Shown one piece after another: positions 1-12,700 of a stretch of DNA of 64,000 bases. Each line of letters opens with the position of its first letter. Position 1 is the stretch's first letter. The notes beneath the pieces were generated by a model. The model did not search any database. It worked only from the letters and a program-made list of their open reading frames with translations, and was not told the DNA's origin. The DNA is from Branchiostoma floridae (taxonomy: Eukaryota; Chordata; Leptocardii; Amphioxiformes; Branchiostomatidae): positions 15,820,060-15,884,059 of the forward strand of contig NC_049992.1 of assembly GCF_000003815.2 (NCBI RefSeq), in the 5' to 3' direction. The position numbers and the translations under genes are program-made.

Positions 1-777
1 CGCTTTCCCATAATGCCGCTGCTGTGTCTGTGTGCAGCCTGCTGCCGCTGCCTCACACATGCTCATGACATGGACTGTTGTCTGTCTTCTGTCCTGTCTG
101 GGCAATACTCATTCTTTCACTTGGTTCTAAGGTTTCACTTTTCTGTCTTCTGCCAAAAAGTGTATGAGATGTTGGAGCCAAGTTACGAATAGTATGCCCA
201 TATGACATTACCTCCATTGCGCCCACTTGCCCCAGTTGTACAGGGTATCGTCTTTGCTATATGTTTACATGGTGATTTTTAGTTTCATTTTTTTTTTGGT
301 CTCCATTTTCATTTCAGGCTGTAGATTAGAACGCTATACAGGGTGAAGGATAAACATGTATGTGTACGTAGTGTTTAAGACATGCTGTAATGAGAAGTAA
401 GTAAGGATCCTGTAAGGATTATGAAGCTTATACATTTTATAGATGTATGCTACATGATTCAGTGTCACAATTGCCAATTTTGCTCTCACGCTTCACCTCA
501 GATTGTACTAGCATCACAAGCACTTTAAAACTGCACTGACTTGCTGTACTTTGGACCAGGAATGTTCCCACAACCTGTTCTTTAGGATAGGAAGAACATT
601 AGAGTTTAATGGATCTGAACTTGGACATGAAAATAATGATTCTTTGATTTTCCTGAACCTAAGAAAAACATTTGGAGGTTCTGCCCAAGGACAGTTGGCC
701 ACCAAAGACGAGGACATTCCTGGTGTAGAAGTGTACCATGTTTTCAGGGTTCTCATCCAAATATGCTTTTTGCACAG

Positions 778-3700
778 AGAACAACTGTCAATGTAATGAT
801 GCTGGCAGCTTCTCAGCTGACTGCGATGCCAATGGACAGTGTAACTGCAAGGTAGGTTTGTCCTTTTGTATGTCCTGACAGTGTTTGTTATTAGAGTAAT
901 GTTTTTTTTTCCAGGCTACAGTCCTAGAAAAGACATACAGTTTAGCCTCCTTCACAGACTTTGCCCTACATACAGTTACAGGTAGTCAGCAAATTGTTAC
1001 AGTTAATTTTGCCAAGAAGACCCCTCAATCAGGGGACCAGTAAAATCTGGTCTATGTATATGGATAGGGGGTCACTGTACCAGAATTCTTTATGTTTGTG
1101 TCAATGGAAAAAATATCCAAGACATGCCAAAAAACAGTGGCCAGGTGGTAGACTCTACCAGGCTTCGTGGATCGGTGGTCTAATTGTAGAAATTGGACAA
1201 ATAGAATCTATAGTACGCTAGGGAAGTTAGCCGGCCAGAAGAGTACGTTTCCTCACCACGAAGACTGTGCGGGGTCGCTATGTTCTTTGAAGTCCACTAA
1301 TCGCTATCTAATAGGTGCGAAGTGGTTTATTGCTTTCCGACTCCGTGACGGGTCTTGACTGCAGCGGCCGGGACTTCTCACGGTTATCGTCATAAGCCCT
1401 CGGGTCGGCCATTGCATCCCAAAATGAGTCCTTTTTGCCTCCAAACTTCACCAAAAAGGTACAGCTTGGCCACACTCAACAGGGAAAAAATGCAATCTCT
1501 TTTCGCGACCGATTGCTGCAGATTGACCGCACAAGAATTTACCTATAGCGTAAACTGTTATCATGTTACATTTCATCGCAAAATTAACCTCACTCTAGCC
1601 TACATTGTTTCAAAAGCATTTATATTTTAGCAAAAAAACGGCGTCCAAAACATCATTTTGCCGCGTTTTGTTGTCGATCCCAGTTTGACCTTGTCCCAAA
1701 CCGAGCTGTTTCCCACTGGGCGCTGGCCAATTTATGACTTAAATTATCTCCAGCGCTGAGCTACTTCCTTTGTACAAATAACGGCGGGATTAATTCTCTG
1801 TCGTTTGTTCTTAGCGACCCCGCACAGGCTTCGTGGTGAGGATAATGATTCTACCGATCCACGGAGCCTGGTAGAGGCTAGCCAGGTGGTTCTTATGTAG
1901 AGGTTGTCACTTGTAGAGGGTTGACTGTATCTTGATATTCTTCTTAGGATGGATTGACTGGGCTGCGATGTGACCAGTGTCTTCCTGGCTACTTCTTCCT
2001 GAACCCGCGGAACCCTGACGGCTGCATGGAGTGCTTCTGTATGGGGGTCACTGATCAGTGCAACAGCTCCCCCTACTTCAGGGATCAGGTATGGCAGCTG
2101 TTGTCTTTAATTTGCACCATTTTATACATACATTGTAAATTGTTTACAGTAGTGTTTGTGTCTTAATGACAGGACCCATCCCTCTGTCCCAGGACAGAAA
2201 TTTGCTTGTTGGGATGGACAAGCTTTTACCCCTTCCGTTTAAGAACTTCATTACCTGAAGTTGATCAAAATGTACTTTAGAATAAACTAAACATAACAGA
2301 TGTAACAATGAAAATTAATGATATACATTAAGCTTTCCAAATGATGACAGGGACAGGAAGAGAACTTAAAGCCAGAGAGTGCTCTGCTTATGGATGCAAT
2401 GAATCAAATATACCTCTTTCCATTTGACATTTTGATATACCCTTATCATTAAAAGTAAATTCCTTTGCATTTTAACATCATATAGATAGAAAAACATGTT
2501 GGTTCAATACGTAGAAACAATCTTCAGGTTCAGACAAATGCCTCAGTCACTCTAGAGGTTCAGAGAAATGTCCCTGTCACTCAAGTACTGCCTTATTTGT
2601 TTCAAAGGTGGAGGCGACGTTCTTGCAGCAAGGAAACTTCCAGGAGTTTGCTCTGGTGAACATGGCCATGACACGACGTGTCACCACAGGTTTCCGAGTC
2701 AACCCCTCCTCCCGTGACCTGCAGTACCAGGGCTTCAGCCAGCTGGACAGCGACCCGTACTTCTGGCAGCTGCCCTCTTCTTTCCGGGGCAATAAGGTTT
2801 GTTTGTTTCTCATAACAGGTGGTTTGTGCAGGAAGTCTATAACGCTAGTTCACCTATATCCATGGGGTAACCTATATCTATTGCTTTTGAATAGGGGGTG
2901 TTTATGGATATCAAGTGCGGACGGTGGCTTCTAATTACAATTCTTTCAAACTACTGCAGTTTGAAACCACCATCTGTCAACTTGACATCCTGAAATATGT
3001 AAAAGTATGTAAAAGCAACGGATATAGGTTACCCCACGGATAAAGGTGAAATAGCATTTTGACATACTCAATGTATCTCTCCTCAACTTGGAACCTCCAG
3101 CTTTGTCCCATCTGAGAGGACTTCCGTAGAAGGAACCAGGTATTCATTTTCACCTAAAGTTGATTGAGGAAATAGTTGTTAATTGCCATTGACGAGTGGC
3201 AAATTTGGGGCCTGCTAGGCATGCGAACCCAGAGTCAACAAGTACTGTTTCAGTTTGAAACCTGGTGCTCAGTCCTTGACATCTTCTCCTATAGCATTGG
3301 CAGCCTTTTAGGCCTGAATATATTTTGGTTACAGAGTTAGGCAGAAAGGAAAGGAAATTAGGGTTTATGATGCAGGTTGGCACCTACAGAATGTTGCAGC
3401 CATCGCATTTCATTTTTATCTTGTGCTCTTCTTTTACTTCTATCCGTTACTTGCTACTAGTATGTTCCAGGTACAATAAGTAACACAAAACTGTGTTGTA
3501 TTCTGCCCACAGGTGACAGCCTATGGAGGAAGGCTGGTGTACAGTGTGTCACATGTCCCCACTCCAACTGGCAGGCCCTTGGTGGGACTGGTTGATGTAG
3601 AACTCATTGTAAGTACAATGCCATGTACATTTGATTTAACTGTATAAACTTAATGGTAAAAGTCTAAGTCAATAGAATAATTGTTCAATCTGTGACTCTT

Positions 3701-6700
3701 GTAAACACGTAAAACAAGTTTCTCCAAATTAACCTTTTACAATAAAAAGTTGAAGTCTTGCCATTTTATGGCAGTAAGGCAGTGTGTTATTGATCTGCTG
3801 TGTCAAGGGCACGGAGTTTGAGGGCAGAGCTATCCTCTCTCCTTCCACCACATTTTACCACAACAATCAAAGTCAGGAACCTATTTTTACACCTGGGTGG
3901 AGGAGAGTTGTGTGTTTAGTTGTGTAATGTGCCTTTCCCAAGGACACAACATCTTGTCAGAAATAACAGGAATTGAACCTGTAACCTTCGGATCACGAGT
4001 TCTATAACCTAGCCACTTCACTAGACACATCACTGCATAATACTATGTGAGTGAACCAGTCTTCAGTACACACAAAGGCAAATATGTGTGTAATACAAGT
4101 GTTGCTGTGCTTAAAAGAAAGGTTGTTCCATTGTTTTGTGAAAATTGATTTTGTTCTTCTCTAGGGTAATGAGATCATGCTGATGTACAGACACAACCAA
4201 CAACTGACTCCCAGGGAATCCAGGACGTTTGAAGTTATCTTTAGAGAGGTAAGGAGCCGGAGGACTTACCATCCATGTATAGACTTTTGAGACTTTGAGA
4301 CATACATGTATATGCAGATACATCTGTTATATAAATGTTTTTAGATCTGTACATGCACTACAGTGCACTTTTTTTAAACTTCACTAGTATATCTACAAAA
4401 CTGCTGTGTTGTAAAGGAGTTGATATTGTCTGTTGAGATTGTGTGTTAGGTTAAGTCTTTATACTGTTGACTGATACAAATTCATAAACCAAAATGCTCC
4501 ATTAACCTGAAAAAGAAGCTACGATTAACAATTGTGAGTGAGTGTGAGTGACAATCATGGTCCGAAATACTATGTGCATATTCTTGATATTTATGTCAAA
4601 AGAAATGTTGTATTGCTTGTTGAAAATTAGCTTTAAGTTAGTTACCTATATTTCAAATTCATGCTGTAAAGAAAGGCAGTAAGGTTTGTAATGAAGTTTT
4701 GCTAACATTTTGCAGTTTTTATCTTAGGCCAAAATTTGTTCTGTACACCTAGATTTTAAAGATTTTTAGCATAGGTGCACAAGGTGCTCCAGAATGAATG
4801 TCTAGCCCTGTACAACTTGACTTCTCTCTCCTCTGCAGGAATACTGGCAGCGAGCTGACGGGGTTCCAGCCACGAGAGAGCAGATCCTGATGGCGCTGGC
4901 GGACGTGGAGAACATCCTGATCCGTGCCTCGTACAACAGCGAGATGCAGCAGTCGTCCATCAGGGACGTGAGCATGGACATCGCCGTGCCCCAGAACACC
5001 GGACAGCTGCTGGCAGTGGAGGTGGAGGAGTGCAGGTGCCCACCTGGCTACATGGGGCTCTCCTGTCAGGTGATCACAGAGCTTTACAATATTCAAGTTC
5101 TATGCTGAAAACTTCTTTCCTAGAACTATACCTTTATGGTACAGGTTACCTGATGTGTTACCTTAAAACATTTCAAGACTAAGGTGAACTGACATCTGCC
5201 ATCACAATCCAGTTATTGTAACCCAAAAGTGGTTTACAAGCTGTTTTACCAGCAAACAAACATCATTTGTAAGATATATACAACAAATAATCTGTTGACT
5301 TTGTGCAAGTTGTGACTTCTAGAATGGAGGCTGATCTCAACGTTTAACACAATAGTAGCACTTGTATATAATTTTTTGAGGCATCCATTTGTTATGATCT
5401 TGGCCTCCTTTCCACTGGATGGAGACAAGTTGATCAACCAGTAAGGTTTTGCATCAAGTGCCCTTAAGGAAGAGTCACCTTGTTCAGGTAGTTGAAGTAG
5501 AAAAATACAAACTTTTTACTAAGTGTACATGTGTCTCCAAGTGAGAAGAATTATTTACATTGATATTAATCATATAACCACATTCTTGTAATACAGGACT
5601 GTGCCCCTGGGTTCACCCGGAACGGAGAGGGGCTGTACCTGGGCATGTGTGCACCTTGTGACTGTAACGGCCACGCCTCTACATGTGACCCTGAGACAGG
5701 TGCCTGTCAGGTAAGATAAGAAACACAAGATTATTGTCATAGATGCATCTACTTTTGCAGTGGCATTTGCAGTTGGAGGGGAAAGGAGATATGTGAAGTT
5801 TGCTGTTGAAACAATTCTGTTAGTAGTACAGGAAAATTACAAAACATTTATTCCCAGCATGATGGTTCTGCATCAAGAGCTGACTGAAAAACAGCAAAAG
5901 TAAAATCCTACTTCAAGATTTACCTGCAATTGTTTGTTTGCTTGTTTTATTTTGATGTCCATTAGACTTAACAATATAATCATAAAATCTATTCTTCCTG
6001 GAGTCTAATAGTATATAAAATTACAATCAAATAACATAAGTCAACATAAGTGTACAACAAGTACAACATAAGAAGTATCAAATTTGTATTTCCTCCAGTA
6101 ATTACACAATGCACAAGGCCGCACCACAATCTGATATCCATGATTCTTATGTATATATCTCCAGGGCTGTAGAGACAACACCATTGGTGAATACTGTGAC
6201 CAGTGTGCTCCTGGTTTCTTCGGGGACCCGTCTAGTGGCAGGCCTGATGCCTGTAGGCCCTGTCCCTGCCCACTGCCATCTGTCAATAACCAGTAAGTTC
6301 ACCATTAACTTGGCCAAGGTGGAGACTGGTTCAGAAAAAAACAGACCTGAAAAAAATAAGTTGATCGATTTGAAAATTAACAGATTGTACCGGGTTTACC
6401 GGTTCAAGAAAATCAGAAGAGTGAAGTAGAGGAGAGTTGATAGTTATTTTTACCAACTTGAAGCTTCTACCTAGTGGAGACATTTTCTTGATCATTTGTA
6501 TATTTGATAATTTTATGAGCTGCTAAGGCCTTCTTTCCACTTAGGATTGAGACAAGTTGAGCGACCAACATTAGATTAATATGACCTGTAACTTTGTTAA
6601 TTAAGTATGATATATGATGTAAAAGAATGACTCAGAAGACAACAAAACATGCAAAATGTATACTATGTAATCTTCACTTCTTCATCAATGAGATTCATTT

Positions 6701-9700
6701 AAGATACTAATAGCAAGAGTTTTGGTTGAGCAATGGTCGCCACCTTAGTGAAAAGAACAATGGATAAAAAGATCTCAAGTTGTCGATGGATTTTTTTGTA
6801 TCTGTCTTCTGTTTAATACACGTCTGTATTTTCCAGGTTCTCCCCCACGTGTTTCTTGGATACCGACAGCAGACCCACCTGTGATGCCTGCCCACCTGGG
6901 TATTCAGGACGGGACTGTGGAGAGTAAGTTGTGTACATGTGACAGTCAGCTGCCGTTTCTACTTCTCATTGTCAGCTGCAATTTCAGACAATGATAGACC
7001 AAGCTTAGTACATGTGTACTAATGGTTAAAGGGGCATTCCACTCCACACGGGAGTGTTATTTTCCGATAGATATTGATTTTAGGAAGTGATAACTGCATA
7101 CTACATGTACTTCACATTATACGATAAAGTACCCAGTTGCTCCACATGAATCAAAAACATTCAGTCTTCTACTTAACTCCCCAAGTACCCTCTAATTTAA
7201 TTAATCCTATGGTTGAATACAATGCAAAAGTTTTAGGTAAGGTTACAAAACTAATTTCAGGTTCGCTAAGAAATCTCGTCTTGTTCTTGTATTTCTTTGC
7301 TATCTTATGAGCAATTTGCCTTTTCGGTGTGCTTAGCGTACCTCATTTATTCCGAAAATATGTACGATAAACAAAGTGTCTATGCGTATAGGAAATGCAT
7401 GGGTAGGGTCTGCATGGGTTTAGTGAGTGTCATTATTGTTTTATGAAACGCACATCACGTAATTCATCCCAAGGTGAATTCCACAAAATTCGGCTGATTA
7501 TGTATTCATTGACACATTATCTATTGGAAAACAAGACTCCCTTCTGGAGTGGAATGCCCCTTAACCTCATAGTATCACAGATTTTTTTTTCAAGTTGTCA
7601 AATTGTCAGTTACGTTTTCTTTTGCAATGGAATAGAAAAGTCATTTTGTTGCCACCCTTTCTTCAGGTGTTCACCTGGCTACAACGGCAACCCCAGAGTT
7701 CCTGGTGGTAGGTGCACCCCCATTGGAGTTGGCCCTGGACCTGGGGTTGGCCCTGGACCTGAAGTAGGCCCTGGCCCTGGCCCAAGTAAGTTGACTGTTA
7801 TGCAGGAACGTTATACATGTACATGACTGATGTGTTTTTCAACATATGTGTTGTTTATTGTGACTTTCAAATCAGTTGTGATGTAACGTTAGTTCACCTT
7901 TATCCGCAGAGTAACCTATATTTGCTGTTTTTTTAAACGGGTGATTCAGGGATAGCAAGTCGACAGACTGTGGTTTAAAACTGCAATATTGTGAAAATAT
8001 CGCAATATGAAACCACCGCCCGTTGACATGATATCCCTAAAATACTATGTTTTAAGAACAACGGATATAGGTTACCCTGCGGATAAAGGTGAATTGGTGT
8101 TACCAAATTTTTCCATTCATACATCTGTGTACTACATACATGTAGGTAACAACCATTTCATTCTATTTGTGTAATGTTTTGTTATTAACATGTGATTTGT
8201 ATATTATGAGCAGTTCTGTACATTTGATGTCAAAGCTGCATCAGCTGTTTCTTCACATCATCAGGACTAGACAGTTTTGTCAGAATGTGCTTTTAGGTGG
8301 AATTAAAATTGATTTTTTTATTAACAACACATGATGGAAACACACTCAAATCATTGATTCATGCAACCACCTAAACAAAGAAGAGTACCTTAGTTAATAC
8401 CAAGAAAATTATTCAGACAGAAAATAAGAGTTTATGAAATGAAAAAGTCTATTGAAGCAGATATATAGGGCGATGCTCAGAAATTAGTTATTATGAAAGC
8501 ATTATGTAAAGTAAGATTTGAGAATTGTTTGCTGTAGACAGAAAGAATTTAGGAAGATCCTCTTAGATTTCATGTAGATAGAATCAGTGTTATTGATTTG
8601 ATGGTGCTTAACTATAATATAAGACTTGTGTGTAGATCAAAAGACACAGTGTACTCTGTGGGGACATCCTTCACCCCCCTCCCCCCCACTCTGTACACTG
8701 GTCTTGTTACCACCCTGGTTAATGATGTCTCCTTCTGTGTGTCTGTGTGTGTAACAAAAACAGGCCGTTATCCCACATATGGAAACGTGCCTGAAAGGAT
8801 GACAGATGAGGGTAAGACTAAGAAGAATAGTGGGAGATGCCACAGTAGCCTTTAGCCCTACTGCATATTTCCTGCCCCTTTCCCCTGGCTATTTATGTGT
8901 TCATGTTCATCAACTATATGTACATGTATGTTGGCAACTGTAAGCTTGATAGTCTGTAGATTGACTGCATTTTGCCACCCTTTAGATGTGCTTCATTCAT
9001 TGTTGAGCTGAGGGAATAGGGGCAGAGCAGAATTTTGCTTAGTGTGGCTTTTCTTCTGCACGAAAATGACAAGCAGCATCCAAGTATAGTTCTGCAGTGT
9101 AAGCTGTGAAAACTAGGAAAGATAGAGATGGGAGCAGTTGGGCATGAAAGCCTGGAAAAGTGGAACTATAAAAGCATGATTAGCATCCTGCTTTGAAAAT
9201 GTCAGTGCAGTGCATTTTGTAAAGGAGAAAATGTTCAACAATGTGCATGTGTCCTATTTTAGAAGTGACAGTCTTAGTTTTTTTAATCAGTTAGTTTTGA
9301 GCTTTGCATGAACGTTCAATATGGTATGGTGCTGTTAGAATTCTTATGACTAAATTTTATGTTTCTTTTATAATCTAGTTGGCCCTGGTCCAGGCCCCAT
9401 CGCCCCTCAGCAGCCTTCCATCCAGATCTACCCACAACAAGCCACGGAGACCGCTGGACGTTCCGCACAATTCCGCTGTGACGTCTCTGGCGCTCCGCCG
9501 TTCCAGATTAGCTGGGGACGCAGCGACGGCCGCCCGCTCCCGCAGCGGTACAGGCTGTCCAATGAGAACTCAGTACTGACCATCAGTAACTTGGAGTCTG
9601 GCGACAGCGGTTACTTCATCTGTCGAGGCTCAAACTTGTACGGAACAGCACAGGCTCAGGCCCAACTGACAGTCACTGGTAAGTCACATGGTGTATTATT

Positions 9701-12700
9701 ATAATAGAAGTAATAGAAGCAGATACTAGACTGGGCATGCATCAGGATCAAACTGTTTCTATCTTTATAGTCATGTACTGGTACTGGCATTAAAGAGTGT
9801 TACCATCAGTTAGTTACTAAATCATGCTGTTAGCAGGCATTCTACTGGACAGGGCCCTGAAGAGAGGGTCCCAATGAGCCCCAGATAATAAGAGATTGTG
9901 TAACACAGGCTATGTTAGTTACAACATTAATGTTATAGTCAGTAATGATGAACTGTGACTTGTAATCTCCTTCTCCCTCTTGCAGCCCCAACTGTCCCCA
10001 TCAGAGTGATTGTAGATGAGCCCAAGACCCTACAAGCCACTCAAGGACAAACTGTGCAGTTCAAGTGTATTGCCTTCAGCCAGGTATGAAGATATACCCT
10101 CGGTATAGCCTTCTGTATGTGTGTATGTAGCCATTGTGACTGTTCCTAGCATTCCTCACTTCCTCAAGTTACATTGTATAACTATGAGCTTGCTTGTACA
10201 TGAATGAGATGCATACTTGAATGTTACTGATTTGTCATTGAAAGAACTTAAAGAGAAACATTGTCAACTGTGTCTTAGCAAGTCATGTCACTATCTACAT
10301 GTAGTTTCTACTCATTTGCAAAAGCATCTTTACACTTTTCTCCTCGTTGATGTACCAGGTCACATACACCCTGGTGTGGACGAAGAACGATGGCAGTGGG
10401 CTGCCTGCAGAAGCCACGGACTTCATGGGAATCCTCACCATTCCGAACGTCCAACAGCAGCACACTGGCGTCTACACGTGCACGGGCTCCAACATGTACA
10501 GTATTGCACAAGACTCTGCGCAGTTGTACGTCCAAGGTACGTGGTGGGGATAGAAGAGAGGCTTGGCCACACGAGAATCCTCTTTCTTGTATAACAGGCT
10601 CCTGCATGAGGACTTCAGTTTGAGACTGTAGCATTGCGAGTATGATATCACCTTGGCAAAAGGTGGAGGGAAATGCAGTGCATGTTGCATGTGGAAGGAA
10701 TGGCATGAAGGGACCATGCATGTGCAGTATTATGTTTATTGTTGTGTTGCATTGTTGTTGTCATGCTATTTTCTTAGTAGTTGCTGAATTATGTGTGCAT
10801 GACATAAAAGTTTATTTTAAGAAGTTAATGTTTGTGAAGAGTTTGTGTTTTTATCCTTAGTAATTTTAGGAATAACTTCTTGTTCAGTTCAAATTTCCCT
10901 TCCTTGATCTATGACTTTTCTCCTTTTTCTCGTGTTCCATTTGTGTTCTTGTTGTTCATAAATGACTCACATGTAAATGTGGACTCTAGATCAACTTGCT
11001 GTAGATCTATAAACTCAGGTATACAAAACTGCCTCATTTTCCCACAAAAGTTGCTAACTCTTGTATGGTGAGAAGTAAACACAAAGAGGCAGAATATAAA
11101 AGCTGAAATATTACATAGAATTATGACTGTACTACTATATGATCTAGATATATTTGATTCTTAACAAATTTGTATTGAAATTTTTTACTCCTATCAAAGA
11201 AATAATTACTAGTTTTATATCTGCATGGTGTCTGTAATACACAAAGTGTACTGTCTCACATTTATGTTGCATTTGTATGAGATTTGTGTGTTGCATAATA
11301 TGTTCCTTGTTGTTGCTACAAAGAAAACTGCATGTACATGTGCATTGTTGATGCTAAATAATAGTTGGGTGTCAGTTATATCCATGTGTGGCAAATAGTA
11401 CATGTAGTAGCAGATGTCTGTATACTACAGTATAGTCTACAAATGTATATTTCCTGGCTGTTGTGACATGAACATCAATAAAGTATCTAACAGCAACAGA
11501 ATCATATTCCGATTAAACTGTTTTACGTCTTGTATAATTTGTGGTGTAAAATTACTAAACCCACGAACATGTGTTGTAACAAAATGGGACTTACAAAATT
11601 TTGATACATCTGCTTCTATGGGCCTTCAACAAAGTTTGATTTGATTTTATGCATCTTGTTTTGATTTTACTACATGTACATTTATGTAATGCATGTTGCA
11701 CGTAAGGGTGGGGAGGGGGGCAAGGTTTGCTGATGTATGTTGTTGTATGCTACACTGGCCACTGAAATGCATGTGTTGTCCTGGTCTTGTGTTTGTGTGT
11801 TCCACCCGCCTGTGTGACACGTTACGTTGTGCTGTGATACTGCATTGCTGCATGGCGTGCAGCTCGTTGGGAGGAACCACTCTCTCAGGGGGACCTTCCT
11901 TCTGGAGTCCAGAACGTGGACAGTGGTAATGTGCAATGTGTACCCTGTAAATGGGATATTCTTAAACACCTAGCTAGGTGTTATCAAGAGCTGCAACAGA
12001 GCTTTATACATATTGTTAATGATAATATACACAGGCATTTTTAAGAATAAGCAAGTCACGTTACATGTAGCGGCAATGCAATAAATGGAAATGAAGTATA
12101 GTCAGCCTTACAACTGATAAAACACATACTGTACAGAACACAGCTTAGTGCTGAACTGCTTTCCACCCTTTTGACTGCAATGCGGCACAACTAGTTTTAC
12201 GTCACACATGTTAAAGCTTATACTGCCTTTCTCTTAGCCACCAAATATTGTCGTATCAAAAACCATTTCAAGTGCAATTAATGTGCATATGGCATATTGC
12301 CTTCGTTCTCTGTACAACTGTCTACTTTGCTCTTTGACTTCTTTTGCATTCCTTTTTCTGCAATGTCCTGTCTGTGTACTGTATGGTGTATATCTATTTA
12401 GCAAGGCCCAGGCGAACAATTATGCATGTATTGATGACATAATGTTTTCTGACCAGCATTGTCCCAGAGTGACGTCAATCCACCAGAGGTTCGCATCGAG
12501 CCTCGCTTCCAGACCGTTAACATCGGTGACCCCGTGCAGTTCCGCTGCATCTCGTCAGGATTCCCGCCACCGCAGGTGGAATGGACGGGCGGCCACCGCG
12601 GCATCCTCAACCCCACGTCATCGTTTGTGGATGGAGTCTTCAGGTTAGTTTGTCAGTTAGAATGGAATCTGATACAAAATCTACAATGTTGTTTAAGGTA

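Larger units (their letters stand above)
778..7785 (+). other. HSPG2: Perlecan domain III-like block: laminin-EGF repeats with one laminin IV (L4) module
   Basis: Exons: 778-851, 1948-2088, 2608-2796, 3513-3608, 4165-4248, 4839-5069, 5597-5710, 6165-6292, 6837-6923, 7667-7785. The first two give a cysteine-rich laminin-EGF unit (CNCKDGLTGLRCDQCLPGY) and then CMECFCMGVTDQC, where L4 interrupts a second EGF unit as it does in laminins and perlecan. L4 runs over the next four exons with the hallmark strings DPYFWQLPSSFRG, YGGRLVYSV and LIRASYNS. The interrupted EGF resumes at CRCPPGYMGLSCQDCAPGF and further units follow (CDQCAPGFFGDPSSG, CDACPPGYSGRDC). Vertebrate perlecan has three L4 modules; by what follows it, this one corresponds to the last. 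Confidence 0.93.

Noticed and set aside
551-796. Open + strand reading frame before the first recognised perlecan exon
   Set aside because: The frame is about equally open on the opposite strand, has no laminin-like cysteine pattern and no family match I can see; it overlaps the real exon at 778 in another frame.
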